A stretch of 64,000 nucleotides of DNA from Prorocentrum cordatum. Taxonomy: Eukaryota > Sar > Dinophyceae > Prorocentrales > Prorocentraceae. Position numbers and translations under genes: made by a program. Location: NCBI GenBank assembly GCA_963575745.1, contig CAUYUJ010019282.1:692712-756711 (forward strand), written 5' to 3'. Positions 1 to 12,084 of the stretch are shown here, in pieces. The notes beneath the pieces were generated by a model. That model searched no databases. It was given only the letters and a program-made list of their open reading frames with translations, and was not told the DNA's origin. Numbering within the stretch: position 1 is the stretch's first letter; each line of letters begins with the position of its first letter.

Positions 1-1345
1 CCTGCTCTGCGCCCTCGGCACGCTCATCCTCCAGCCTCGATTCCCGACCGGCCTGCACCAGCGCGTCGATGCGCTCCTTCAGGATCTGGGCCGCTGGCTG
101 CAGCCTGCTGGTCCCCCTCCACCTCTGCCACCTCCTCGCCAAGTCATCCTCGGGCCCCCTTCCGGGACGCTGGCGCCGTGGCCAGCGGCCGCGCTCACTG
201 CGCCAGGCCAGAACGTCGCGGAACGTCGCGGCCGCGACGTCCCGTCGACCTCCCGCTGTCCGAGGAGTCGGGCCCCGGCGGCGAGCAGTCCCGGGAGTCT
301 GCCGGGGGCGCCTGCCCGCGGCCGAGGCGCCCGGTGTCTGCGGACCTCCTGCTTCGGGCCCGATGCCGGGGTGCCTCTCGGCGCCGGGGAACCGCGCGGC
401 GACGGCCCTCGTTTCCCTCTCACCCGGCGCCGAGGCGGGCAATCCTGCTGGCGCCGCGGCGTCTGGGGGCCATCGCCTGGGCACTGCGCGTGCTGTGCTC
501 GCAGACGGCGCAGCTCAGCGCGCCGCTCCGTCTCCGGCATCCGCAGGAGGCGGACCTTGTCCGCCGTGGCCGCGGCGAAATTCTCGCGCGGCGGGCCTCT
601 GATGGAGGGCTCGCCCGCAGTCCGCAATCTCACTGTAAAGGTCACTGTTCCGCCTCGCTCATTCTTGTCCACATTGATCCGACATCTCGCCCCGCTGCCC
701 TTGGGAGGCATCCGGGGGGGATTGACCCGGCGCGGGGCAGGGGGCCGCCCGCGCGAGCTGGAGCGTCTCCGACTCGGGGCGATACCCCGCGAGAGGGGCC
801 CCGTCCGCGAGCGGAGGTCGTCTGTCAATGGGCGCGTCGGGCGCGTGTCGAGCGCGGCGGCGCCTGCTGCTCGGGCCATCAGGTCTACGGATATGGAATC
901 GTAGTCGCCAGGATTCCGCGAGGCAAACCCAGATGTCCAACGTCTGAAATAGACTACAGCGGGCGACATTTGAGCGCGCTGGGCCCGTCGACGACGACCG
1001 GATGCATCGGGGGCTCTGAGCGGGGCGCGCAGGAGTCCCCGCGACGCGCGCTGGTCGCCCCGAAGGAGTCTCAGCGACGCGCGCGGATCGTCCGCGACAC
1101 TGAACAATTGGAAAGGCGCGCGGCCGACACTGAGCGCCGGACACAGCGCACCGGAATGTCTGCGACGCGCGCCGGTCGCTCCAAAGGAGACTCTTGCATA
1201 CTTGGGTGTGATTTGGGAGCCTTAGTTTTTTACGCGCAGCACGTCGGCGCGAGATTATCGACGACGTTCTATGGAAAAGAATAAATTCGCAAGTCGCACG
1301 CGCGATATTTTTTTCACGTCGCCATAGGAAACCCAAAAAAAGCTT
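1..1345. other. GC-rich stretch, no supported gene
   Basis: Open frames of about 340-370 aa exist on both strands over the same bases. They are rich in Arg, Pro, Ala and Gly, show no domain or motif, and are what GC-rich DNA gives by chance. I see no gene here. Confidence 0.5.
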
Positions 1346-1385
1346 GAGACCCCCGTCGCTTTGGTATCAAAACGACGGGGGTCTC
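1346..1385. repeat. Perfect 13-bp inverted repeat (hairpin)
   Basis: GAGACCCCCGTCG at 1346-1358 is followed by a 14-base loop and its exact complement at 1373-1385. It lies at the edge between GC-rich DNA and the first tandem repeat block. A cruciform, transcript hairpin or transposon remnant is possible; no role can be assigned. Confidence 0.8.
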
Positions 1386-1482
1386 GCAATCGCGTTCTCG
1401 CGGTGAACGTTCGCATCAAATTGAAAGCGCGTTGTTTTCCGCACCGCCTGGTTTTGCGCTGGACGGTCGCTAAGAATTTAAG

Positions 1483-1740
1483 CGCCCTTCAGGACACAGG
1501 CGCCCGGGCGTAGCAAAGACGCAGATGGCGACGACGAATCGCGTTGAACAAGATTGGAAATTCGCGATAGTGACGTCCTTCAGGGCACAGACGCCCGGAC
1601 GCAGCAAACGCCGATGGCGACGACCATTCTCTTTGAACGCGAGCCCGTTTTTGAAAATTCGCGATAGTGACGCCCTTCCAAACACAGACGCCCGGGGCGT
1701 AGCAAACGCCGACGTCGACAACGATTCGCTTTGAACAACT
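1483..1740. repeat. Tandem repeat, about 92-97 bp x 3
   Basis: Three diverged copies start near 1483, 1575 and 1672. Each runs from a CCTTC..ACACAG..CGCCCGG segment through GATGGCGACGACGA to TTCGCGATAGTGAC. Small indels between copies break any shared reading frame. Confidence 0.85.
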
Positions 1741-2175
1741 TCCCGCCGGGCGTCCGCGCGCGCATTTCGCGGAGGACGGGTCGGAAACAGAAAAAAAGTC
1801 GACGCCAGATAAAACAGAAAAAAACACATAATTTTCCCCTCCCAGATGGCCCATCGCAAGTACCGCTCCCGTGTCCCGTCGCGCGTCCGCGCGCGCATCT
1901 CGCGGAGGACGGGACGGAAACATGAAAAAAATCGAAACCGGCAAACTCAGAAAAAACACATAATTTCCCCCTCCCAGACGGCCCATTGCAAGTACCGCTC
2001 CCGTGTCCCGTCGCACGTCCACACGCGCATTTCGCGGACGACGGGTCGGAAACAAAAAAAAATCGGAACCAGAAAAAAACAAAAAAACGCCCATAATTTC
2101 CCCCTCCCAGACGGCCCATTGGAAGTACCGCTCCCGTGTCCGGTCGCGCGTCCGCGCGCGCATTTCGTGGGCTTG
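1741..2175. repeat. Tandem repeat, about 132 bp x 3.3
   Basis: The segment GTCCGCGCGCGCATTTCGCGG recurs near 1751, 1886, 2017 and 2149. Between copies lie an A-rich run (AGAAAAAAACA-like) and CCCCTCCCAGAYGGCCCAT. The fourth copy is cut short where the next minisatellite begins. Confidence 0.85.
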
Positions 2176-2610
2176 GGAGGATTGGGGAGGATTTGGTTGG
2201 ATCTGGGAACATTTTGAATGGATTTGAAAAGATTTGGGTGTGTTTGGGAAGATTTGGAAGGATTCGGGTGGATTGGGGGGGATTCGGGTGAATTTGGAAG
2301 GATTGGGGTGGGTTTGGGTGGGTTTGGGTGGGTTTGGGAGGATTTGGGCGGGTTTGGGAGGATCTGGGTGGATTTGGGAGGATTCGGTTGTGTTCGGGAA
2401 GATTTGAAAGGATTTGGGCGGATTTGGAAGAAGTGGGCGGGTTTGGGAGGATTTGGGAGGATTAGGTAGACTCCGGGCAGATGTGGGAGGATGTGGGTGG
2501 GTTTGGCAGGATTCTGGTGGATTTGGGAGAATTTGGGTGGGTTCGGCAGGATTGGGTGGGTTTGGGAGGATTTGGGCGGGTTTGGAAAGACTTTGGAAGA
2601 AGATTCCCCA
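2165..2610. repeat. G/T-rich minisatellite (GGATTTGGG / GGGTTTGGG)
   Basis: Variable short units of the form GGATTTGGGTGGGTTTGGGA are strung together with runs of three or more Gs on the plus strand. The tract resembles a telomere-like or G-quadruplex-forming sequence. It is not the plant/dinoflagellate TTTAGGG telomere unit. Apparent proteins on either strand (FGRIWVDLGG-like or PNPPKSFQIFPN-like) are products of the repeat. Confidence 0.85.
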
Positions 2611-2930
2611 AAAGCGGCGCGGCCCTAAAGGATTCCCCAGCCCTGGCGCGGCCCTAAGGGATTGGACCACATCCCGATCTAGGCCATTGTGACGAGGAAG
2701 AGGTCTGCTGGACCAGATCACGATCTAGTCTAAAGAGGAGGAGGAGTGGGCGGAGGAGGAGGAGGAGAGAGGGGAGGAGGAAGAGGGAGAGCGTGCCTAC
2801 CGCGGCCGCTTGCGAGCGCGCTCTTGGGGCGCGCTCGGCGTCGTCGCCGCCGACGGCGGCCCGGGCGTCGCCGCTGCCGGCGGCGGCAACCCCAGCGCCG
2901 CCGCCGCCGTCGCTGCCCCGACCGTCCTGC
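2611..2930. other. GC- and GGA-rich spacer, nothing recognised
   Basis: This holds a GGA-rich run near 2727-2785 and CG-rich sequence with a GCCGCCGCC-type run. No gene is supported. Confidence 0.4.
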
Positions 2931-4700
2931 CCACGAAACGTGTGAGGGGTGTGCCGAAATGGGTGTGCGGGACGCATGCGGACGGCAGCATTGGGGCTTC
3001 GGGTGGAGCTCTTATGGGGCCACGGTGAGGGGTGTGCCGAGGGTGTGCGGGACGCATGCGGGCGGCTGCACTGGGCCTTCGGTGGGGCTCCCTATGCCAG
3101 GAAACGCATGCGGGCGGCAGCACTGGGGCCTTCGGTGGGGCTCCCTATGGGGCACGAAACGTGTGAGGGGTGTGCCGAATTGGGTGTGCGGGACGCATGC
3201 GGGCGGCAGCACTGGGGCCTTCGGTGGGGCTCCCTATGGGGCCACGAAACGTCGTGAGGGGTGCTGTGCCGAAATGGTGGGTGCGGACGCTAGCGGACGC
3301 GAGCATGGGGGCTTCGGTGGAGCTCCTGTGGGGCCACGAAACGTTGTGAGGGGTTTATGTACTGTGCCGAAATGGGTATGCGGGAGCATTGCGGGCGGCT
3401 AGCACTGGGGCCTTCGTTGAGTCCCTGTTGGAGCCAGGCTAACGTTGTGAGGGTGTGCCATCGAAATGGGCCGTGCTGGGGACGCATGCGGACGCAGCCA
3501 TTGGGGTTCGGTGGAGCTCCTATGGGTGCACGAAACGTGTGATGGGTGTTTGTGCCGACTGGGGTGTGCGGGGACGCATTGGCGGACGGAGCCATGGGGC
3601 CTTCCGTGGGAGCTCCCTGTGGTGCACGAAACGTAGAGGGGTATGTGCGACATGGGTGGAAGGGAGATGCGGACAGGCAGCCTGGGGCCGTCGGTGGAGC
3701 TCCCTTGTGGGGCCACGAAACGTGTGAGGGGTGTGCGAAATGGAGTGGGGCAATGGGGGGGCGGACGGCAGCACTGGGGCCTTCGGGGAGCTCCTGATGG
3801 TGGCACGACTCGTGTGAGGGTTGTGCCGAAAGAAATTGGGCTGTGCGGGACGCATGCGGCGGCAGCCGTGGGGCCGTCGGTGGGAGCTCCTCTGGGGCAC
3901 GAAACGTGTGAGGGGTTATGTGGACGACGAACATTGCGGGAGCGATGCGGACGGCAGCATGGGGCTTCGGTTGGAGTTCCGCCGTGGGGGCCACGTACGT
4001 TGAGAGGGGAATGGCAATTATGGTGCCGAAATTGGTGTGCGGGACGCATGCGGACGGCAGCCATGGGGGCCTTCGGTGGAGCTCCCTGTGGGGCCACGAA
4101 ACGTGTGAGGGGTGTGCCGAAATGGGTGTGCGGGACGCATGCGGACGGCAGCCATGGGGCCTTCGGTGGAATTCCCTATGGGGCCACGAAGCGTGTGAGG
4201 GGTGTGCGCGTCCTTAGAAAAATGGGTGGTTTGTGCGGGACGATTCCATGCGGACGGCGGCAGCCTTGGGCCTTCGGTTGGAGGCTCCCTGTGGGGCCAC
4301 GAACGTGTGAGGGGCTTTTGTGCGAAATGGGTGTGCGGGGACGCATTGCGGACAGGCAGCACTGGGGCTTTAGGGGTGTCCCTGTGGGGCCACGAAACGT
4401 GTGGAGGGGGTGTGCCGATATGGTTGTGCGGGCATGCGGACGGCTGCATTTGGGCCTTCGGGGGGAGCTTCCATAATGGGGTCAAGAAACGTGTGAGGGG
4501 TGTGCCGAAATGGGTGTGCGGGACGCATGCGGACGGCAGCCATGGGGCCTTCGTTGGAGCTCCCTGTGGGGCCACGAAACGTGTGAGGGGTGTGCCGAAA
4601 TGGGTGTGCGGGACGCATGCGGACGGCAGCTATGGGGCCTTCGGTGGAGCTCCCTATGGGGCCACGAAACGTGTGAGGGGTGTGCCGAAATGGCGATATG
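2930..4700. repeat. 90-bp satellite, roughly 18-19 copies
   Basis: The unit carries GGCCACGAAACGTGTGAGGG, TGCCGAAATGGGTGTGCG, GACGCATGCGGACGGCAGC and CTTCGGTGGAGCTCC. At the 3' end units repeat every 90 bp (for example 4093 to 4183 and 4571 to 4661). Central copies carry many 1-2 bp indels. Because 90 is a multiple of three, the cleaner part is open in several frames (GHETCEGCAEMGVRDACGRQ-like on plus). Indels between copies show no selection for a frame, so I treat this as non-coding satellite. Confidence 0.9.
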
Positions 4701-4945
4701 GACGAGGACGCTTGAGGCGATGGTGACAGATGACAATGACGATTGATGAATGTGATGATGAGGATGATGACGATTGATGATGATGATTGATGATGGGCAT
4801 GATAGGAGGGGAGCGGGAGGCGGAGGAGGGGAGAGGTGATGATGATGATGATGATGAGGATGATGACGATGATGATGATGATGATGATGAGGATGATAGG
4901 AGGGGAGAGGAGGCGGAGGAGGAGGAGGAGTGAGGGAGACGCGGG
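4690..4945. repeat. GAT/GATGAT microsatellite
   Basis: Degenerate (GAT)n and GGA-rich runs directly abut the 90-bp satellite. Apparent proteins here are runs of Met/Asp or Ile/His. Confidence 0.9.
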
Positions 4946-4992
4946 GCACCGTCTCTTCAAAACGAGGACCCAACACCACAGGATGGTTGGGA

Positions 4993-5232
4993 ATAATAAT
5001 AATAATACGACTACTACTACTACTACTACTACTACTACCTACCTACCTACCTACCTACCTACCTACCTACCTACCTACCTACCTACCTACCTACCTACCT
5101 ACCTATCTATCTACCTACCTACCTACCTACCTACCTACCTACCTACCTACCCACCTACCTACTACCTACCACCTACTACCTACTACCTACTACCGACTAC
5201 CTACTACCTACTACCTACTACCTACTACTACG

Positions 5233-5276
<44 letters not shown>

Positions 5277-5356
5277 GACGACGACGACGACGACTACTAC
5301 CCCTACTACTACTACTACTACTACTACCACTGCTACTACTACTACTACTACTGCTG

Positions 5357-5393
<37 letters not shown>

Positions 5394-5514
5394 AACTACA
5401 CGTATTGGCACTTCTACTACTACTTGTTCTGGTACTGCTACGATTACGACGACGACGACTACTACTACTACTACGACCACTAACACGACTACTACGACTA
5501 CTCCTACGACGACG

Positions 5515-5555
<41 letters not shown>

Positions 5556-5588
5556 GACTACTTTCTACTACTACTACTACTACTACTG

Positions 5589-5633
<45 letters not shown>

Positions 5634-5650
5634 TTACTACTACTACTACG

Positions 5651-5706
<56 letters not shown>

Positions 5707-5767
5707 GACTACTACTACTACTACTACTATTACTACTACTAATATTACTACTAAAACTCCTAAAACG

Positions 5768-5802
<35 letters not shown>

Positions 5803-5915
5803 GACTACGACTACTACTACTACAACGACTACTACGACTACTACGACTACTACGTCTACTACGACTACTACTACTACTACTACTACTACGACTACTACTA
5901 CTACTACTACTATTT

Positions 5916-5961
<46 letters not shown>

Positions 5962-6019
5962 GACTACTGCGACTACGACTACGACTACGACTACTACTAC
6001 GAATACTAAGACGACGACG

Positions 6020-6050
<31 letters not shown>

Positions 6051-6083
6051 TTATTACTACTACAACTACTACTACTACTGCTG
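4993..6083. repeat. (TAC)n / (ACCT)n microsatellite, about 1.1 kb
   Basis: A nearly pure (ACCT)n tract at about 5035-5160 is flanked by more than 0.9 kb of (TAC)n with scattered ACG, GCT and ATT variants. All frames are open and encode homopolymers, so they are not genes. Confidence 0.95.
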
Positions 6084-6462
6084 AAGGTTCATGAATGCAG
6101 ACTCCCGGAGGCTCCTGAGGAATCCTGAGGACCCTAAGGACTCCTGAGGATCCCTGAGGGATCCTGAAGGCACCTGCGAAACCTAAGGATCCCACAGGAG
6201 TCCGAATGATTTGTAAGGAGCCTGCGCACCCCCGCGCGCCCACGCCCCACCTGGCCCTGTCGGCGCGCCACTGTGCGCCAACACCCCACCCGGCCACGGG
6301 AATGCCTGATCAAGATTTCCGCCCAAGTGCATACGCCCCTGCCGGCCCTGGGGGGCGAGAACGCGGCCGCTAACCCATTCTCCACCCTTACACCTACCAA
6401 CTTCCTTTTCCCAAGAAGAACAAGATCTCAACAACCAATGGGGGCTGGCATGGAGGTTGCAA
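6084..6462. other. Spacer with short CCTGAGGA-type repeats
   Basis: About 6090-6190 holds diverged copies of a short unit like TCCTGAGGATCC. The rest is unremarkable and no gene is supported. Confidence 0.4.
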
Positions 6463-6464
6463 CG

Positions 6465-6510
<46 letters not shown>

Positions 6511-6580
6511 CCAACAACACCAACAACACCACAACAACAACTCCACAACAACAACGACAACAACAACAACAACAAGCAGT
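6463..6580. repeat. (AAC)n microsatellite
   Basis: An almost pure CAA/AAC run with a few ACC and CGA variants, about 115 bp. Confidence 0.95.
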
Positions 6581-6720
6581 TTAATAATGTTCGCTCTTAC
6601 TGGTACGCGTGTCTTGCATTCCGTATACCCCAACCTTCGATACCTGCCCACTTCGTCTTCGATTGCACCCCCTTTCGGGGGAATCTCTTCCTTGTCGGCC
6701 AGTGACTGAAGTGCGAAGAA

Positions 6721-6917
6721 GTCTCGAGCGAGAGCGCCGTTCCTGAGTTCGGGGGCCTCCATGGCCAGGGGCTCTCAGTATACCTATGGAGAAATATCAA
6801 ACGGGAGCCCTTGTCGCCGAGTCCGGGCCTCCACCAACTTGCCTGAATTACGGGAAAATCTCGAGCGAGAGCGCCGTTCCTGAGTTCGGGGGCCTTCTTG
6901 GCCAAGGGCTCTCAGAG
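6721..6917. repeat. Direct repeat of about 58 bp, 137 bp apart
   Basis: TCTCGAGCGAGAGCGCCGTT and the following bases up to GGCTCTCAG occur at about 6722-6778 and again at about 6859-6915, with only a few differences. This is probably a partial duplication; no gene is evident. Confidence 0.8.
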
Positions 6918-6954
6918 TAAATCGCGAGGAAACTCCTCTGGATCCGAATCGGTG

Positions 6955-7195
6955 ACTCGTGGTCTGCCGCATGGTCTCCCGTATGGTCTCATGTACGGTC
7001 CGTCCGGTCTCCGGTATGCTTTCCCGTATGGTCCGTTTTCCGTATTGTTTCCCTTATGTGCTCACTTATGGTATCCAGTATGGCTTCCCTTGTGGTATCC
7101 CTTATGCTCTCCATTATGGTCTCCCTTATGGTCTCCATTATGGGCGCCCTTACAGAGTCCCTTATGGTCTACCGTATGGTCTTCCTTCAGTACTC
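6955..7195. repeat. Degenerate TATGGTCTCC minisatellite
   Basis: Many imperfect copies of a 12-18 bp unit containing GTATGGT or TTATGGTCTCC. Predicted peptides (PYGLPYGL-like) are repeat products. Confidence 0.75.
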
Positions 7196-7199
7196 TCTC

Positions 7200-8955
7200 G
7201 AACAATACCTGTACTGCACCTCACTCTGTGTAATACTTTATGTAGTGTTGTATGCTGTCTGCTCAAGAGGGACGAAGAAGGCAGGCAACGCAAGACTCCG
7301 CCGAACACCATCATACACGTGCGAAAAAAGTAGAGTGATCAGTCGCATTACCACTAAAAAGTTTGAGCAGGTTCCAGGGCGCACGTGAAAGGCCGAGAGC
7401 GAAGAAAGGGCAGCGTGGTTGCAAAAAGCGCCAGCAGGGAAGGGAGGGAAGGGAGCGGGAAGATACAGGAAGAGCAGCAGACAGGGACACGCAGACGAAC
7501 AGGGCCAGAGAAACAGAGCCGCAGCACTCCAACTTGAAATTGCCTGCGAGTATTACGACAAGAGCAAGGCGACGCATGATATAAACATGACCCGAAGTTC
7601 TATTACACTGAAAGCGCGAGCGCGGAGGATGGAGGTAGAAATGGGGAAGACCTGGAGGATATCAGGCAGGCCCCAGCGAAAGAAAGGAGCCAGAAGGTTG
7701 GGTAAAAACACTCGCCAACATATTTACGAGAATACATCGAACAAAAACACCGTGCTGTATTTCTGACAGCTCGAAGCATGGAGGCAATTCCTTTCCCAAC
7801 GGAACTCCCGTCTGAATTGCGGGCCCCTGGAACGATTGTATTTCGAGGGAGCGCTTCGCGCAATGAAACGGAATGCCTGCAGGGACCTATGAAGAAAGGA
7901 CTCGGGACGGGAGGGCGTAGTTCATGCAGCACCGTTGTGATACGTCTTGGGTTTGCGTTGGCCCTCCCCCAGTCAGGGTGGACGGTTGGGGCCGCGGTGT
8001 CTCTTGGGCCGCCAGGCAAGTTGGAATAGAAATACTGCCAGTGCGGTTTTTGAGCTCCTCAAAGCTCCACACCTGTGTCCCACAGGGCCCCAGACGGCGC
8101 TGCGGAGGACGACGCTTCCTCCCGCCGAGTCCATCCGATCCTCTCCTCGTCCCCTCTTCCTTGCTCCTCCCTGCGCGGGGAGGGAGAAATCGCGCAGGGG
8201 GGCGCCCCCTGCAACCGACGGAGCTCAGAAGCGGCCCCCTCGTCGCCACAACCAGACCATGGCCCCTCCCACCCTCCCCCCATACCTCGCCTGGCAGCAG
8301 CATGCGACTGCTCGCGGGGCAGCCGCTCTCCTCCTGCCTCCCGTGCTGCGTGCTGGTAGCCACCCCGCAGACTGTGGCCGGGACAGGGAGATGGGGCTGG
8401 GCAACGCCACGGGTGTGCGTACTCCGCAGAGTCGCTATTGAGCAAAGGCTGTGCGTAGGGCGACGGGCCCCCTTATGCGGCAACTCATGGGAGCCTCCCA
8501 CACCATCTTGTTGGCTCTTGCGAGTCGACGCTGATCGACGTGCCGAATCGACGCTAGCTGGCGCTTATCCACGCTAAGTCGGCGATATCTCATCAATGGC
8601 CAAACGCTGATTCAACACTAGCGCACTCTAAAGACGGAATTGCAAGGATACGCAAGGCTCCCCTGATCTTCTACCTGAACGCAGCAACTCCTTCAACGGC
8701 CACTGGAAGCCACCGCGCAACGCGACGAGCGAAGAAACCAACGGTACCCTGACGAAAAGCATTCGGCTTCTTGATGCGCGTCCCCACTGTAGGGCCTACG
8801 GGACCCCCCTCAGCATATCCTGGCCTCCCCTCACTGCCGCGCACCGCTTCCCCGCCAGGCTCGCGGGAGAGCGCGCGGCTCCCGTTCTTGTCGAAGAGCC
8901 GCCAGTAGTCGATTACCTTGCCGCGCCGCCAAGGGGACCCGAGGGGGAGCCACGG
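7200..8955. other. Unassigned spacer
   Basis: Several overlapping open frames of 60-217 aa occur on both strands. None has a recognisable domain and all are poor in hydrophobic core residues. I see no supported gene, RNA or mobile element. Confidence 0.4.
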
Positions 8956-9045
8956 AGCCACTAGAGGGGGAGGAAGGGGAAGAATAGGAGGAGGAGGAGG
9001 AGGACGACGACGACGACGACGGCGGCGACGACGACGACCAGAGTG
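8956..9045. repeat. GGA/GAC microsatellite
   Basis: A GGAGGA run passes into GACGACGAC and GGCGGCGAC. Local frames read as Arg or Pro runs. Confidence 0.85.
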
Positions 9046-9529
9046 AAACCAGGATGTGTCAACGAGACACTTCCCCACTGGTTCCGACCAGATTTGTTCT
9101 TCAGCGAAAGCCAGGGCCGCATGAGCTTTGACAAGGAACCACACTCCAGCATTGCACAGTAAGGAAATACCGCAGAGTCGGATCATCCAGTTCAAGGCAG
9201 AATCCAGAGAGAAGCCTCATTCTAGAAAAGAAGCGCCCTCCGTCCGCGTAACAGTTGCACACACTGAGATTCCTTGGCGCGAAAGCCCAATATTGAATGG
9301 AGCAGCGCCACATCTCGTGCAACGGTTGGACGCGCTTGCCATAAACAGCCGAAGATAAATATGAAGGGGACCCCCGTCCTCCTCGTCGGCTCCGAGCTCC
9401 CGTCCCCTGGGCCTTCCAGTAGTCGACAGACCGGAGCGCGCCCACGACGAGGTCCCTCGACACCACCTGCGGCGCCGCGCGCAGAGGAGCCTTCCATGAC
9501 GCCCCCCCCACCCACCTCGTGATCGCCGT

Positions 9530-9785
9530 CCTCCTATTTCTCGCCCTGATTCCTCTTCTTCGTCTTCCTCCTCGTCCTCCATGTGCTCCTTCACATCCTT
9601 TCCCTGATTCTCCCCCTGCTGCTGTTCCTCCTCCTCCTCCTCCTCCTCCTCCTCCTGCTCCTTCCTCCTTGTCCAGATTCCTCTCAACCGCTGAATTTCC
9701 CTCCGCGTATTGTCCTCGTTGTCATCGTGATCACTGTTCTCCGCGTCCTCCTCTTCCTCTTCCTCTTCCTCCACGTCCTGGTCCG
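9530..9785. repeat. CTC/TCC-rich tract
   Basis: CCTCCTCCTCCT-type sequence interrupted by short mixed stretches. Frames encode Pro/Leu or Glu runs. The flanks at 9046-9529 and 9786-10140 hold nothing I can assign. Confidence 0.85.
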
Positions 9786-10145
9786 CCCCTTTCTACAGCC
9801 AATGAGCAAGGTCCAGAGCACCCCCCAGGCATTCTCGTAAACCCCCAGAAACCTGAAAATGTCTTCTGGAAAGAATCCCTCTGAATTGTCTAAAAGCACT
9901 TCATGTTCCTAGGAGGCAGAGACGACTCCTGCGAAAGGTAATGGCTTGAGCCAAACTGACTACGAACCTTTCTGCTCCGAATCTCAGAAATGGCGGGGGG
10001 GGGGTCAAAAGAGTGTTTGACAGCGCGTCTGGAACCCCACCCAAGAGCGGTGTAACAACAGGTCAAACATCGACAACACCAAGTTCTTGTTTGACGAGGC
10101 CCATTAGATCCCCCCAACATGCCCCACCCTGATCATGAAATCTGG

Positions 10146-10332
10146 AGTGCTCCTCCTCCTCTTCCTCCTCCTCCTCCTCTTCCTGCTCCTCCTCCTCCTC
10201 TTCCTCCTCCTCCTCCACCTCCTCCCCCTCCTCCTCATTCTCCTCCTCCCCCCCTCCTCCTCATTCTTCTCCTTCTCCTCCCCTCCGTCTCCTCCTCCTC
10301 CCTCCCTCCCGCCCTCCCTCCCTCCCTGCACC
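10146..10332. repeat. CTC/TCC microsatellite
   Basis: (CTC)n with TTC variants, ending in a CCCTCC run. Confidence 0.9.
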
Positions 10333-10595
10333 CGTCTTCCAGGAGGAGGGGGGGATCAAGAGCGTTGCATGGTTTGCTTTGTCTGAACCTCTACAGGCCT
10401 CAAGAACCCAGGAAACCTCCAGGGACCTTCCTCAACCTCCTCGTCCTCCTCCGAGCTCCGCAGCCTCAATTGCGATCCTCCCCTTCCGTCTTCTTCTCCT
10501 CCCTTGTCCTTATGCATAACTCCTCCCTGCCGCACCCCGAGGCGTGTCGGTAGGGCGCGCCTTGCGTGCTGCCTGCGACTTCCCCACCACATCTG

Positions 10596-11010
10596 ATACT
10601 GGAGCTAACAGCTTGCAAGGGCGTCACGGGTGGAGGACGGCGCCTTCTTCAAAATGTGGCCATCGCCTTAGCGCCGCGCACATTCGCTTTAACAACATGC
10701 AAGAGCTTCACGGACGGAGGGCGGCTCCTTCTCAGTGTGGGTCCCGCGCTAGCACCGCGTAGATTTGCCTTCAGCAAGTGCACAACAACAACACGGCTGG
10801 AGGGCGGCTGCTGTTCACAAAATGTAGTGCCGCGCACGTCCGTCTCAGAAAGTGGAAGAGCTTCACGGATGAAGGGCGGTTCCTTTTCAAACTGTGGCTC
10901 CCACTGTAGGGCCGCGCGCACTCGTCTTAAAATTTGCCAGGGCTTCACGGATGGAGGGCGCTTCATTTTCCAAATGTGGATATCGCCTGAGCGTCGCGCA
11001 CAGTTGCATC
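10596..11010. repeat. Roughly 95-bp repeat family, block 1
   Basis: Diverged copies of TTCACGGATGGAGGGCGG, TTTTCAAAATGTGG, CTATCGCCT and GCGCCGCGCACATTCG are arrayed in tandem. The same family recurs at 11.5-11.96 kb and 16.84-17.16 kb, so it is both tandem and dispersed. Frames are broken between copies. Confidence 0.8.
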
Positions 11011-11489
11011 AAGAGTTCACAACAGTTTCGAGGATTATCGCAGTTAACGTCCCAAGAGTGACGTGGTGGCACGCACGATGTCGGACTGTCTGGCCGCAAC
11101 AATAACGGTAATTCGCGGCGTTGCTGTCCCAAGAACGGTGTTCTGGCACGATTCAGGATCGCGAAACCGTTACAGTAAGGGTGATTCGCGGCGTCGAAAT
11201 CTCAGGGTGGGTGTTCTGACAAAGTTCAAAGTTTTCAAGCGGTTGCCTTCCAACGCTGCACTTTTCTCATTACTGGTGAATCCGTCTAGGGGCCTTCTGG
11301 GAGGGAACTTGCAGGAAGAGTTGATTGCAATATCGTTGGTGGATCTTGGGTTGACAGTGGTCCTACTCCTCATCCTGCTTCTCCTCGTCAACCCCTTCTC
11401 CCGGAAACTAACTCATCCCTGTCGCACCCCCAGACGTGTCGAGAGGGCGGGCTGGGCGTTTCGCCTGAAACTTCCGCACCGTTTATGAC
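11011..11489. other. Spacer between repeat blocks
   Basis: No repeat unit or gene is evident except a weak echo of the flanking family near the ends. Confidence 0.35.
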
Positions 11490-11965
11490 CCTGGATCTTG
11501 GAACGTGCAACACTTCACGGATGGAGGGGCGCAGTTTTCAAAATGTGGCTGTCGCGGTACCGCCGCGCACATTCTTTTTCAACAATTGCAAAAACTGCAC
11601 GGATGGGGGGAAACTCCGTTTCACAAAATACGGTTCCCGCCGTAGCGCCGCGCTGTCGTCTTACAAGTTTGAAGCACGTTCCAGGATGGAGGCCGTCTCC
11701 TTTTTCAAAATTGGGTGAGCGCCTCAGCGCCACGCGCACCTGAAATAAGAGCTTGCAACCGTTACCAAGATTGTGGGCAATTTCTTTTCAAATTGGGACT
11801 GTCGCCTGAGAATTACCGATTGAATGTTGACACACAAAACTTGAACGGTTCCGTTCAAAACTGGGCGCCCGCTGAGATTAAGCGTCTTAGCTTGGAGGGC
11901 CAAATGCTCGAATACACGCATCAGCTGCACGGATGGACGGCGCCTCCTTTTCAAAATAAGGTTGC
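11490..11965. repeat. Roughly 95-bp repeat family, block 2
   Basis: The same family as at 10.6 kb: CTTCACGGATGGAGGGGCGC, TTTTCAAAATGTGGCTGTCG and CGCCGCGCACATTC recur with heavy divergence. Confidence 0.75.
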
Positions 11966-12084
11966 CGTTTGTGCATGGCCATACGTGAAAGCCGGCTCAA
12001 GAGCTACACCGGTTCAACAGAGGGATATCGCTGGACTGGACGCTTCTTTGGCATGTGTGATCATACCCTGACTCCCCTTTCCAT

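Noticed and set aside
79-1284. Overlapping frames of 342 aa (minus) and 368 aa (plus)
   Set aside because: Both are Arg/Pro/Ala-rich, cover the same bases on opposite strands and have no motif; typical of GC-rich DNA.
2930-4700. CRISPR-like array
   Set aside because: Repeats are head-to-tail with no unique spacers, in a eukaryotic context.
5218-6297. Frames of 229-359 aa rich in Val, Thr or Tyr
   Set aside because: Products of the (TAC)n tract.
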